A stretch of DNA of 41,772 nt from an uncultured Alistipes sp. (GCA_905213895.1 CAJMKE010000017.1:1-41772), one strand, 5' to 3'. Shown: positions 23,790 through 33,601, numbered from the stretch's first letter. Program-made: numbers and translations. Notes: generated by a model from the sequence alone, not told the origin.

Positions 23790-24272
23790 TCATCGGTCGG
23801 CGAACGTATAGTAGCGACCCGCGATATAACTGTACACCGTACAAATCAGAGTGGTAACCACTTTCGACGGCGTAGCCCACAATCCAGCCTGCTCGACGAG
23901 CAGTTTCATGCACACGTAGTTGAGCAGTATCGACCCTGCGACGGTAAGCAGATACCGCATGAGTTGCCGCCGTTCGGAGACGTTCACGGTACGGAACGCC
24001 ACATTGCGGTTGAGCCAGAAGCCCGTGAAAAACGTTATCGGGAAGACTATCGCCAATGAAAGGATATGGGGCGAAACCACGACGAATCCGAAATCGACGA
24101 AACGTTTGCAGACAATGAAATGGTAGATGACGAAATACCACACGGCATCGAGCGTCATGTTCAGCGCACCGCACGCTCCGTAACGGAATATGCGCTGTGG
24201 CACCGCGTTGGTGAACGGCGGTACGTAGAAAAAATCTATCGCTCTCGTTATTGCCGAAGCCGCAGACATCAC
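23790..24272 (-). CDS. GtrA family membrane protein
   Basis: The protein has 160 residues with four hydrophobic segments (about 30-52, 62-88, 104-122, 133-152). The GtrA-like pattern is 'FRYGACGALNMTLDAVWYFV' at the start and 'TFFTGFWLNRNVAFR' in the middle. GtrA-type proteins are thought to move lipid-linked sugars across the inner membrane, or to assist glycosyltransferases, for cell-surface polysaccharide. No glycosyltransferase is adjacent. Its ATG overlaps the upstream HU/SPOR gene stop by 4 bases, so it ends a lgt-HU/SPOR-gtrA operon. Confidence 0.85.
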   Translation of the reverse strand: MMSAASAITRAIDFFYVPPFTNAVPQRIFRYGACGALNMTLDAVWYFVIYHFIVCKRFVDFGFVVVSPHILSLAIVFPITFFTGFWLNRNVAFRTVNVSERRQLMRYLLTVAGSILLNYVCMKLLVEQAGLWATPSKVVTTLICTVYSYIAGRYYTFADR

Positions 24273-25186
24273 TTTCTATAAGTATAGACCCACACTTCGC
24301 CGAAACTCTTCGAACGCTCTTTCAGATTCTCGACGATACGCACGCACTCGCTGCGGGTCGGACGCTCGTACAGTGCGACCATATAGCGGTCGCCGTAACG
24401 ATAGATTCGGCTGTCGATGTCGTCGAAACGGCGGTTTACGGTCTTCATGCCGTCCTCGGCATTGGCTAACTCGACATAGACGCCCCACACGGCATAACTG
24501 TATCCAGCCGTCATAGGAAGTACGCCGTTAAGACCTTCGAGCGGACGTTCGGATTCGGCTGCCGGTTCCGGTTCGGCGGCTTGTATCTGCTGCTCCTCCG
24601 CTACTACGGCTGAAAGTTCGTCGGACGTGGCATTGGAGGTCTCCACCGGTGCGGGAACGACGGCTTCGACGACGAAAGTCTGCGGAGTGTCGTCCTTGCC
24701 CATCATTGATGAGAACACCTGTTCCGAATAGAATATGTAGCCCGCCACGCCGACTGCGAACACGATGCACAACAATGCAAATGACAGCAGGATGTAGTTG
24801 GTAATCGGATTTATCCTCACCTCGTTTCTTCCTTCGGGATTTGCCATATTATCGAAATTTTTATCGGTTATGAACTTTCCGTCGCGTATCTCGCCTACCC
24901 CGCCGATAATCACGACGTCGCCGGTCGAGGCATGTTGCAGCCACTGGCGGTAGATTTCGGTTGCCCTCTCCTGCGACACGTTCGCCTTCGACGCGATAAT
25001 GTCGGTAAGCACCTCCCCGCGCAGTTCGCGCGAAAAGACGACATCGGCAAACGGCGGCACGAGCCGACCGGACGATATGCGCGCGGCACCGTTGCGGCGC
25101 ACGATAAGGCTGCCGACATCGGGCAGATACAAATCGTGTCCTCCGGCAAGGGTGTTGAATATCAGATTGTCTATTTGTGCGGTCAT
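24269..25186 (-). CDS. HU-CCDC81 / SPOR domain membrane protein
   Basis: The protein has 305 residues. The N-terminal 110 residues resemble the HU-like CCDC81 pair found in Bacteroidota ('LYLPDVGSLIVRRNGA', 'GDVVIIGGVGEIRDGKF'). One membrane helix follows (about 130-152, LLSFALLCIVFAVGVAGYIF). Then comes a Pro/Glu/Ala-rich periplasmic linker and a C-terminal SPOR domain (about 230-305), which binds glycan strands lacking stem peptides at the septum. It probably links the division site to the cytoplasm. It overlaps lgt upstream and gtrA downstream by 4 bases each. Confidence 0.85.
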   Translation of the reverse strand: MTAQIDNLIFNTLAGGHDLYLPDVGSLIVRRNGAARISSGRLVPPFADVVFSRELRGEVLTDIIASKANVSQERATEIYRQWLQHASTGDVVIIGGVGEIRDGKFITDKNFDNMANPEGRNEVRINPITNYILLSFALLCIVFAVGVAGYIFYSEQVFSSMMGKDDTPQTFVVEAVVPAPVETSNATSDELSAVVAEEQQIQAAEPEPAAESERPLEGLNGVLPMTAGYSYAVWGVYVELANAEDGMKTVNRRFDDIDSRIYRYGDRYMVALYERPTRSECVRIVENLKERSKSFGEVWVYTYRK

Positions 25187-26049
25187 TTCCCGTTCTTGTG
25201 TTTTCCTTTCGCCGCTCCGCGCTCCGCATCATCCTCTACCGGCGGGCGTTTCATGGCATACCATATCATGAACGCTCCGAACAGAATGAACGGAATACTG
25301 AGCAACTGTCCCATATTGAGCATCATTCCCTTCTCGAACGCCTCCTGCTCGACCTTGATGAACTCGATGAAGAACCGCGTCAGGAATATGCCTATAAGTC
25401 CTGCGCCGAACAGCAGTCCGCGACGCTTCGGGGCATCGGTGCGCATGTACAGCCACCACAGCACGACGAACGTCAGCACGTAGCACAACGCCTCGTATAT
25501 CTGCGTCGGGTGCTGCACCGGAACCGCCTCAATCGGGACATTAGGATAGAGTCTTACGAACTTGAATCCCCACGGCATATCGGTAACGCGACCAACAATC
25601 TCCGAATTGAACAGATTGCCCAAGCGTATCAACGCTCCGCATATCGACGCGATTATCACGAGACGGTCTGTCATCCACAGCGGCGACACCCTGTTTTTGC
25701 GCGAACAAAGCCAGATGGCAATCAGAATGCCGATTGTCGCACCGTGGCTGGCAAGTCCGCCGTCGCGAATCTCGGTAATCATCGTCCACGGACGCGGAAG
25801 ATAATATGCCGGGTCGTAAAACAGACAGTGTCCCAGTCTCGCTCCTATAATCGTGCCAAGCGCGATATACAGAAATGCGGAATCGGCGAGTTCCTGACTT
25901 TTGCCCTCGCGTTTGCAGAAATAGGAGAATATCCATCCTCCGAGCAGAAGTGCCAATGCCCACATCGCGCCGTAATAGCGTATGTCGAGCGAACCTATAT
26001 TGAATAAAGTGGGATTGAAATCCCATACCACTGCCAACAAATCGACCAT
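25183..26049 (-). CDS. lgt: Prolipoprotein diacylglyceryl transferase
   Basis: This 288-residue inner-membrane enzyme has about seven hydrophobic segments. The signature 'GALIRLGNLFNSEIVG' (positively charged loop with Arg and Asn-Ser-Glu) and the upstream 'GARLGHCLFYDP' and 'GGLASHGATIGI' match Lgt. It transfers diacylglycerol from phosphatidylglycerol to the lipobox Cys, the first step in maturing lipoproteins such as those in this window. The C-terminus is unusually Lys/Gly-rich (GAAKGKHKNGK). It heads the lgt-HU/SPOR-gtrA operon. Confidence 0.96.
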   Translation of the reverse strand: MVDLLAVVWDFNPTLFNIGSLDIRYYGAMWALALLLGGWIFSYFCKREGKSQELADSAFLYIALGTIIGARLGHCLFYDPAYYLPRPWTMITEIRDGGLASHGATIGILIAIWLCSRKNRVSPLWMTDRLVIIASICGALIRLGNLFNSEIVGRVTDMPWGFKFVRLYPNVPIEAVPVQHPTQIYEALCYVLTFVVLWWLYMRTDAPKRRGLLFGAGLIGIFLTRFFIEFIKVEQEAFEKGMMLNMGQLLSIPFILFGAFMIWYAMKRPPVEDDAERGAAKGKHKNGK

Positions 26050-26064
26050 TTCTTCTTATTTAGA

Positions 26065-26095
26065 CCGATGCGCCGCCTGCACGGCAGCGCATCGG
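26065..26095 (-). terminator. Hairpin between histidine kinase and lgt genes
   Basis: A 9-bp perfect stem (CCGATGCGC/GCGCATCGG, 13-base loop) in the 55-base gap. No T run follows on minus, so it may be an attenuator, a processing site or a weak terminator. Confidence 0.4.
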
Positions 26096-26104
26096 AGGGT
26101 TTAT

Positions 26105-27142
26105 CTACAACTGTACCTTTTTGAGCGTGAACGTGAACGTGCTGCCCTTGCCGAGTTCGCTGCGCACCGAAACGTGTTCGCCGTGAGCCTCTATTATGTG
26201 CTTGACAATCGCAAGACCGAGTCCCGTACCGCCCTGCTCGCGCGAACGTCCGCGGTCGGTGCGGTAGAACCGCTCGAACACGCGCGGAACATCGCTCTTG
26301 GCGATTCCCAGTCCGTCGTCCTCGACCTCGACGAGAACCTTGTCGAGCATGTCGCGGAAACTTATCTTGGTATGCCCGCCCTCCTTGCCGTAGCGGATTG
26401 TGTTGATAATCAGATTTTCGAGAACCTGTCCGATATAGAATTTGTCGGCAGATACCCAGAATCTCGAAGGGAGGTTGGCGGATTCCTTGACGGTAATCGA
26501 GATATTGCGTTTCACAGCCTCCATTTCCGACAAGTCGGCAATCTCCTTGGCAAGAGCAACAACATCGAAACTCTCGAACTTCATCTCAGCCATGTCGCTC
26601 TCCAAACGCGAAATCGTGTCGAGGTCGCGGATGATGTTTATCATACGGTCCACGCTCTTTTCGGCGCGTTCGAGATACTTGCGGTTCACGAGTTCGTCCT
26701 CCAATCCGCCGTCAAGCAACGTCGAGATATATCCCTGAATATTGAAAATAGGGGTTTTGAGTTCGTGAGCGACGTTTCCCAGATACTGTTTGCGGAACTT
26801 CTCCGCCTCTTTCAGGCGCGAAATCTCCTTGTCGTTGTCGTCAGCCCATGCGTTGAGTTCCTCCGAAATATTTTCGACGCGCTTGTCCTTCAACTCGCCG
26901 ATGATTTCGCCCGTATGGACGTCGCGCGAGAAGACGACGGAGTATATCGGTTTGAGTTTGTACGCTACATACCCTATCATCATCCACAGAGCGAACAACG
27001 AAACCAGTACGAAAGTCAATACGGCAGCCAAAGCCACCACCCACCATTGCGCATGGAGCAGAATGGTAACCGCCAACATACAGATGCCTGCAACCGCACC
27101 TATAAGCCATGACGCGCTCTCTTTCGTTTTAATCTTCAACAT
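26105..27142 (-). CDS. Sensor histidine kinase (PhoR-like, orphan)
   Basis: The protein has 345 residues. Two adjacent membrane helices (about 11-30 and 33-60) leave almost no periplasmic domain. Next come a HAMP-like/linker segment and a HisKA domain with His126 in NVAHELKTPI. The HATPase domain has N box 'NLIINTIRYG', G1 'DDGLGI', F box 'FERFYRTD' and G2 'GGTGLGLAIVKHI'. All catalytic motifs are intact. No response regulator is adjacent. An HTH/S24-like regulator gene ends 2 bases upstream on the same strand, so the two are probably co-expressed. The short extracytoplasmic part suggests sensing in or near the membrane. Confidence 0.93.
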   Translation of the reverse strand: MLKIKTKESASWLIGAVAGICMLAVTILLHAQWWVVALAAVLTFVLVSLFALWMMIGYVAYKLKPIYSVVFSRDVHTGEIIGELKDKRVENISEELNAWADDNDKEISRLKEAEKFRKQYLGNVAHELKTPIFNIQGYISTLLDGGLEDELVNRKYLERAEKSVDRMINIIRDLDTISRLESDMAEMKFESFDVVALAKEIADLSEMEAVKRNISITVKESANLPSRFWVSADKFYIGQVLENLIINTIRYGKEGGHTKISFRDMLDKVLVEVEDDGLGIAKSDVPRVFERFYRTDRGRSREQGGTGLGLAIVKHIIEAHGEHVSVRSELGKGSTFTFTLKKVQL

Positions 27143-27144
27143 AA

Positions 27145-27777
27145 CTAATTCTTAATTATAAGTTTACCTTTAACAGCATATACCTCCCGAATATCGGACA
27201 GGCGTATAATCATATTATCGTAATTCTCCTTGTTTGCAACCTCCAACATCAGTACGGCATCATCCGATGTGGAACGTACTTTACGCAAAGTTACTAATTT
27301 TTGTCCGATAATCACATATTCATTGCCCAAAATCATGGATTCTGTCTCTATCTTTTTGAGAAACAATATCGTTCCGTCGGCTATCGATGGTTCCATGTCG
27401 TCGCTGCAATAGCGGATGGCGAAATCCGCCGACCTTATCTGCGGCACGAACATATACGAATCGGGCTTCCGGACGCCGACGACCTCGGGAACGGTCCGCA
27501 GGTCGCAATTATAGAACGGAATCTGCATCGCGCAGTTGTCGTCGTCGCCGGCATACATCGAGCCGTAGCCCGTCAGCAGCCAAGGTTTGCTGATTTGCGG
27601 GAACTTATCGACTATGCAGTCCGCCACGTTGCGCGAAATCCCGTTCTTGCCGTTCTTGATTTGGTAGAGCGTTTCGCTGCGCAACAATCCTATATGGTGG
27701 GCAAAAGCATTGATAGTCATTCCCGACATCTCGATGACCTGCCATATCCGCGCCCAATTTGCATTTATATTCGCCAT
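27145..27777 (-). CDS. HTH regulator with degenerate S24 (LexA-like) domain
   Basis: The protein has 210 residues. An N-terminal helix-turn-helix ('MTINAFAHHIGLLRSETLYQ', 20-39) is followed by a linker and an S24/LexA-like beta domain with 'YCSDDMEPSIADGTILFLKK'. In active LexA-type proteases a Ser precedes Met-Glu-Pro; here it is Asp. The usual Lys-containing strand reads 'QKLVTLRKV'. So self-cleavage is unlikely and the domain may only dimerise or bind a ligand. It lies directly upstream of the orphan histidine kinase, which makes a non-standard signalling pair possible. A phage origin is another option, but no phage genes are nearby. Confidence 0.82.
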   Translation of the reverse strand: MANINANWARIWQVIEMSGMTINAFAHHIGLLRSETLYQIKNGKNGISRNVADCIVDKFPQISKPWLLTGYGSMYAGDDDNCAMQIPFYNCDLRTVPEVVGVRKPDSYMFVPQIRSADFAIRYCSDDMEPSIADGTILFLKKIETESMILGNEYVIIGQKLVTLRKVRSTSDDAVLMLEVANKENYDNMIIRLSDIREVYAVKGKLIIKN

Positions 27778-27821
27778 ACATCACTTTTTTCGCATACGCG
27801 ACTTCGTCGCGAATCCCACAA

Positions 27822-27950
27822 TCCGGCAAAATCAAAAAATATTTTGCTTTTGCGCTCCTATTTCCCGTATCTTTGGCTGCGCCTTAGATACTCCCGCTCG
27901 GCAAAATCAAAATAAATTTTGTTTTTGCGCTCGCTTATTCGTATCTTTGC
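27822..27950 (+). repeat. Tandem palindromic promoter repeat upstream of tRNA-Arg
   Basis: It contains two copies of a block CGGCAAAATCAAAA - loop - TTTTGnTTTTG - CGCTC - CGTATCTTTG, joined by GGCTGCGCCTTAGATACTCCCGCT. The second copy (27866-27950) matches the dnaG element outside the inner hairpin. The inner stem sequence differs but still pairs, with one mismatch. Each copy ends in TATCTTTG (27868-27875 and 27942-27949) with TTTG 20-21 bases upstream. The second box would start the tRNA transcript at about 27955. Confidence 0.8.
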
Positions 27951-27955
27951 ACCAC

Positions 27956-28027
27956 GGCTCCGTAGTTCAATGGATAGAATTTAAGATTCCGGTTCTTACG
28001 ATATGGGTTCGAATCCCGTCGGAGTCA
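27956..28027 (+). tRNA. tRNA-Arg (anticodon CCG)
   Basis: The cloverleaf folds fully. The acceptor GGCTCCG pairs with CGGAGTC with one G-T pair. The D arm is GTTC/GAAT, the anticodon stem TAAGA/TCTTA holds loop TTCCGGT, giving anticodon CCG (27989-27991), and the T arm has loop TTCGAAT. The discriminator is A at 28027. No CCA is encoded. It reads CGG codons. It has its own promoter and terminator and so forms a single-gene unit. Confidence 0.95.
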
Positions 28028-28037
28028 CAATGCACGG

Positions 28038-28087
28038 CAACGGATATATTGTAAATCAGCGAAGTACAATATATCCGTTGATTTTTT
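28038..28087 (+). terminator. tRNA-Arg terminator
   Basis: A perfect 16-bp stem (28038-28053 with 28065-28080; starts CAACGGATATATTGTA) has an 11-base loop and is followed by A and six T. Confidence 0.9.
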
Positions 28088-28217
28088 ATATCTGCAATAT
28101 GCAGGCGGCAACATACTTTTCGTTCCGCCGGAACACATGCAGCGTACTTATTTAGCAAATATAGTGTTTTTTTGTCGTACACGCAGGATATTATTCCTAT
28201 TTTTTAGAAAAAATCAC

Positions 28218-28225
28218 TATTTTTG
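28218..28225 (+). promoter_or_regulatory. ruvB promoter -7 box
   Basis: TATTTTTG, 21 bases before ATG 28247, in AT-rich DNA. No clear TTTG is found at -33. Confidence 0.55.
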
Positions 28226-28246
28226 CGTTATATAATACAATTATAA

Positions 28247-29260
28247 ATGGTCGCAGGAAGAAACATACGGAATTTGGAGAGCGACAGCGAATTCGAAAAC
28301 AGGATACGTCCGCAGGAGTTGGACACATTCTCCGGACAGGACAAAATAGTCGACAATCTGCGCGTATTCATCAAGGCGGCTTTGATGCGCGGCGATTCGC
28401 TGGACCACGTTCTGCTGCACGGACCTCCGGGATTGGGCAAAACGACGCTCGCCAACATCATCGCCAATGAAATGGGGGCGCAGATGAAGGTTACGTCGGG
28501 TCCCGTACTCGACAAACCGGGGGATTTGGCGGGGCTGCTCACCAATCTGTCCGCAGGCGACGTACTGTTCATAGACGAGATACACCGTTTGAGTCCGATT
28601 GTGGAGGAGTACCTCTACTCCGCAATGGAGGACTTCAAGATAGACATAGTACTCGACAAGGGTCCGTCTGCCCGTTCGATACAGATAGAACTCGCCCCGT
28701 TCACGCTCGTCGGCGCGACGACCCGCAGCGGTCTGCTGACATCGCCGCTGCGCGCACGATTCGGAATACAATGTCATCTGGAATACTACGATACCAAGGT
28801 CCTCAACCGCATAGTAAAGCGTTCGGCTTCGATACTCGGCATATCGATAGACGACGATGCCGCCACAGAAGTAGCCCTGCGCTCGCGAGGCACACCGCGA
28901 ATAGCGAACGCTCTGTTGCGCCGCGTAAGGGATTTCGCGATGGTAAAGGGCGAGGGGCATATCGACCTCGAAATCACGAGAATCGCGCTCGAAGCACTCA
29001 ACATCGACTCGCGGGGATTGGACCAGATGGACAACAAGATACTTTCGACGATAATCGTCAAGTTCAACGGCGGTCCGGTCGGCTTGAACACCATCGCCAC
29101 GGCTGTCGGCGAAGAGGCGGGAACCATAGAGGAGGTCTACGAGCCGTTCCTGATAAAGGAGGGATTCCTCAAACGCACTCCGCGAGGTCGCGAAGCCACC
29201 GAACTGGCATACAGACATCTCGGGCTTACCCCGCCGACGATAGAAGAGACGCTGTTTTAG
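28247..29260 (+). CDS. ruvB: Holliday junction branch migration ATPase RuvB
   Basis: This 337-residue AAA+ helicase has Walker A GPPGLGKTT (59-67), Walker B 'VLFIDEIHRL', sensor I 'LVGATTRSG', arginine finger 'PLRARFG', and a C-terminal winged helix ('GGPVGLNTIATAVGEEAGTI ... RTPRGREATELAYRHL'). It drives branch migration with RuvA, which is not in the window. It is followed by a 9-bp array between it and the convergent HAD gene. Confidence 0.98.
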   Translation: MVAGRNIRNLESDSEFENRIRPQELDTFSGQDKIVDNLRVFIKAALMRGDSLDHVLLHGPPGLGKTTLANIIANEMGAQMKVTSGPVLDKPGDLAGLLTNLSAGDVLFIDEIHRLSPIVEEYLYSAMEDFKIDIVLDKGPSARSIQIELAPFTLVGATTRSGLLTSPLRARFGIQCHLEYYDTKVLNRIVKRSASILGISIDDDAATEVALRSRGTPRIANALLRRVRDFAMVKGEGHIDLEITRIALEALNIDSRGLDQMDNKILSTIIVKFNGGPVGLNTIATAVGEEAGTIEEVYEPFLIKEGFLKRTPRGREATELAYRHLGLTPPTIEETLF

Positions 29261-29278
29261 CAGAAAATATGTCAGAAG

Positions 29279-29325
29279 GCTAACGACTTTAAGGTCGTTA
29301 AAGACTTTAAGGACCTTAAAGTCGT
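29279..29325. terminator. 9-bp-period array copy f, folding as a bidirectional terminator
   Basis: gctaacgac, tttaaggtc, gttaaagac, tttaaggac, cttaaagtc. The ends pair perfectly over 15 bp (AACGACTTTAAGGTC with GACCTTAAAGTCGTT). It lies between convergent ruvB and the HAD phosphatase gene. Confidence 0.65.
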
Positions 29326-29994
29326 TTATGGTCTTTGCGCGGCGAGCCGTCTTCCGATTTCCGCGACGGTCAGTCCGCGGAAATCGGGAACCACGAAATC
29401 GGCACCCGCATCGAGAAGCGCCTGTCCGGATATGGTCGTCGTTATGCCGACCGTGCGGCATCCTGCGGCTCGTCCGGCTTCTATGCCAGATACCGCATCC
29501 TCGAAAACCACGCAGTCGGAGGGGTCGAGATGGAGTTTGGCGCACGACTTCAAGAAAATCTCCGGGTCGGGCTTGCAGCGCGTTACATCGTCGGCGCACA
29601 CGTAAGCATCCATACGGCTGAACAAATCGCCCTCGCGCATTATGAACTCCACATTCACGCGAGGTCCTGCCGAACCTACGGCGCATCTGACGCCGCAACG
29701 TTTCGCGTCGGCGAGCAGTTCGTCGAGACCGGCGGTAAGTTTCACGTTGCCGGCATAAAGTTCACGATAGATAGCCTCCTTTTCGTCTGACAGAAAATCC
29801 AGTCCGAAACGTTCGATAACCTCCGCCGGAATGGTCTCGGGCATGATGTCGCGGTTGTGCCAGCCGTAATAGCGCGACGTTATCGGACGCAACAGTTCGT
29901 ATCCGTGGCGTTCAGCCTGCCTGTCGAATGCAAGAAAATGGAACGCCATGTTCTCCACCAGCGTTCCATCCATATCGAAAACAAATCCCTTCAT
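29326..29994 (-). CDS. HAD family sugar-phosphatase / beta-phosphoglucomutase-like
   Basis: The protein has 222 residues. Motif I is FDMDGTLVENM (nucleophile and acid Asp near 7 and 9), motif II 'CAVGSAGPR', motif III Lys in 'RCKPDPEIF', and motif IV 'VFEDAVSGIEAGRAAG'. An alpha-helical cap is inserted after motif I. This fits the PGMB/GPH subgroup, acting on a small phosphosugar. Whether it is a mutase or a phosphatase cannot be decided. It lies 11 bases downstream of aroB on the same strand. Confidence 0.9.
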   Translation of the reverse strand: MKGFVFDMDGTLVENMAFHFLAFDRQAERHGYELLRPITSRYYGWHNRDIMPETIPAEVIERFGLDFLSDEKEAIYRELYAGNVKLTAGLDELLADAKRCGVRCAVGSAGPRVNVEFIMREGDLFSRMDAYVCADDVTRCKPDPEIFLKSCAKLHLDPSDCVVFEDAVSGIEAGRAAGCRTVGITTTISGQALLDAGADFVVPDFRGLTVAEIGRRLAAQRP

Positions 29995-30005
29995 ATCAGT
30001 TAGTG

Positions 30006-31022
30006 TTATAAAAACAGTGCTTCGACCTCACCGAACGTAAGCGTATAATCGCGCACGTCGCCGATTGCCGCCGGCACTATCAGGTGCAGTGAGTCGCCGT
30101 CGCGTTTCTTATCCTTCTTTATCGCTTTGAGCAGTTTGCGCATATCGGCAGGCAATGCGGTATCGAAACCGAAGCGGTCGAGAACCGACACGATGCGTCC
30201 GGCATCGCCCTTGCCGAGAACGCCCATACGTTCGGCGACCGATGCCATATAGCCCAACCCTATTGCGACGGCTTCGCCGTGATTGATTCCGCGCACCGTT
30301 TTCTCTATCGCGTGCGCAATCGTATGCCCGAGATTGAGTTTGCGCCGCACGCCGCCTTCGCGCTCGTCGGCAGCGACTATCGCAGCCTTCACCCTAATCG
30401 CCGATTCGACCACGCCGCGCAGCAACTCCTCGTCCTTGCGCAGTCGGTCGAACTCCGTATTTTCGAGCAGGCGGAACAGCGGTTCGTCGCCTATTACAGC
30501 CGCCTTGATTATCTCGGCAAGCCCCGCGCGGAACTCCCTGTCGGGAAGAGTGGCAAGCATCGAGGTGTCGCATACGACGAACTGCGGCTGATTGAACGTG
30601 CCGGCGATATTCTTATATCCGCCCACATTCACTCCGTTCTTGCCGCCTACGCTCGCATCGACCTGCCCGAGCAGAGTCGTCGAAACGAATCCGAAACCGA
30701 CCCCGCGCATATATGTCGAAGCGACGAATCCCGCGACATCGGTAACGATTCCGCCGCCGACACCGAGAATGAAACAGTTGCGGTCGGCGTTCATGTCCAT
30801 CAGCGCACGGAACACCTTTTCGACCGTTACGAGAGTTTTGGACTGTTCGCCTATTCCTATAAGTATATGTTCGTATGACGAAATCAGCCGATGATGGCAC
30901 CGGTCGATATTGCTGTCGGATATGACTATGACCCTGCGTGCAGGGAGCAGTTCCGGCAACAACTCTTCGGCGCGACCCACGTAAACATCGCTCCTGCGCG
31001 TAATCTGTATGGTTCGGTTCAT
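30006..31022 (-). CDS. aroB: 3-dehydroquinate synthase
   Basis: The protein has 338 residues from ATG 31022 (MNRTIQITRRSDVYVG). Upstream in-frame starts would run through the promoter and into the typA gene. NAD-binding 'LGVGGGIVTDVAGFVA', 'GGKNGVNVGGYKN', the Glu in 'GLAEIIKAAVIG', and metal ligands in 'LNLGHTIAHAIE' and 'NHGEAVAIGLGYM' are all present. It converts DAHP to 3-dehydroquinate in the shikimate pathway. Divergent from typA. Confidence 0.97.
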   Translation of the reverse strand: MNRTIQITRRSDVYVGRAEELLPELLPARRVIVISDSNIDRCHHRLISSYEHILIGIGEQSKTLVTVEKVFRALMDMNADRNCFILGVGGGIVTDVAGFVASTYMRGVGFGFVSTTLLGQVDASVGGKNGVNVGGYKNIAGTFNQPQFVVCDTSMLATLPDREFRAGLAEIIKAAVIGDEPLFRLLENTEFDRLRKDEELLRGVVESAIRVKAAIVAADEREGGVRRKLNLGHTIAHAIEKTVRGINHGEAVAIGLGYMASVAERMGVLGKGDAGRIVSVLDRFGFDTALPADMRKLLKAIKKDKKRDGDSLHLIVPAAIGDVRDYTLTFGEVEALFL

Positions 31023-31047
31023 CTGAACTGACGGTTGAATAGTTGAA

Positions 31048-31086
31048 CAAAAATAGTACATTTTTGATTTATAATTGTTACCTTTG
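31048..31086. promoter_or_regulatory. Divergent promoters for aroB and typA
   Basis: On minus, TATTTTTG (CAAAAATA at 31048-31055) points to aroB. On plus, TACCTTTG (31079-31086) points to typA, 21 bases before its ATG. Confidence 0.6.
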
Positions 31087-31107
31087 CGCAATAATTTATA
31101 CATCCGT

Positions 31108-32910
<1,803 letters not shown>

Positions 32911-32922
32911 CGGACGGTACGG

Positions 32923-32967
32923 ATTAGCGACTTTAAAGACCTTAAAGACCTTAAAGACTTTAAGGTC
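32923..32967. repeat. 9-bp-period array, copy g
   Basis: attagcgac, tttaaagac, cttaaagac, cttaaagac, tttaaggtc. GACCTTAAAG and CTTTAAGGTC can pair over 10 bp. It lies between typA and rpiB, which run in the same direction. Confidence 0.85.
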
Positions 32968-33055
32968 ATTTAACGGGAAGCCGTATTCCGTGCGGCACGG
33001 GCGTTGCAGGCTATCGTCGTAAGAGAAACGAATGAAAACAAAAACCAAAACCGAT

Positions 33056-33496
33056 ATGGACAAGAAAATAGGAATCGCCAGCGACCATGCGGGCTACGAA
33101 ATGAAGGAGTTGCTTACGGGCTATCTCGCATCGAAGGGATACGAGGTGTTCGATTTCGGCTGCAACTCGGAGGAGAGTTGCGACTACGCCGACTATGCGC
33201 ATCCGCTCGCCGAAGCAATCGAAGCCGGCGAGTTCGAACGCGGAATAGGCATCTGCGGTTCGGGCGAGGGAATGGCGATAACGCTCAACAAGCATCAGAA
33301 GATTCGCGCGAGCCTCTGCTGGATACCCGAAATAGCGCACATAACGCGCCAGCACAACGATTCGAACGTATTGGTATTGCCGGCACGGTTCATCGACAAC
33401 GAAACGGCGATAGCGATTCTCGACGAATGGCTGACGACCGAATTCGAGCGCGGCGGACGCCACGAACGCCGCATAGCGAAGATTGCCGTGAAATAA
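33056..33496 (+). CDS. rpiB: Ribose-5-phosphate isomerase B
   Basis: The protein has 146 residues from ATG 33056 (MDKKIGIASDHAGYE). An earlier in-frame ATG at 33032 would add a Lys/Thr-rich leader not typical of the family. The LacA/RpiB hallmarks are SDHAGYEMK (substrate phosphate), the Cys in 'GIGICGSGEGMAITLNK' (catalytic base), and 'RQHNDSNVLVLPARFI'. It interconverts ribose 5-phosphate and ribulose 5-phosphate, complementing rpe at 6.8 kb. A terminator follows. Confidence 0.96.
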   Translation: MDKKIGIASDHAGYEMKELLTGYLASKGYEVFDFGCNSEESCDYADYAHPLAEAIEAGEFERGIGICGSGEGMAITLNKHQKIRASLCWIPEIAHITRQHNDSNVLVLPARFIDNETAIAILDEWLTTEFERGGRHERRIAKIAVK

Positions 33497-33513
33497 ATCG
33501 GCGGTCGGCACAT

Positions 33514-33542
33514 AAAAAAGTCCCTCAACAAGGGACTTTTTT
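33514..33542 (+). terminator. rpiB terminator
   Basis: AAAAAAGTCCCT and AGGGACTTTTTT pair perfectly around CAACA. The A/T tails make it usable in both directions. Confidence 0.92.
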
Positions 33543-33555
33543 ATTTATAAATGGT

Positions 33556-33563
33556 TACCTTTG
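33556..33563 (+). promoter_or_regulatory. Sulfatase promoter -7 box
   Basis: TACCTTTG, 38 bases before ATG 33602. Confidence 0.5.
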
Positions 33564-33601
33564 TATATAATGAACCTGTAAACTACACAACCTGACAGAT
33601 T

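Noticed and set aside
27967..28182. 71-codon minus-strand ORF across tRNA-Arg
   Set aside because: It covers the tRNA and its terminator on the opposite strand; the reading frame is incidental, although a TATATTTG-like box lies near 28156-28163.
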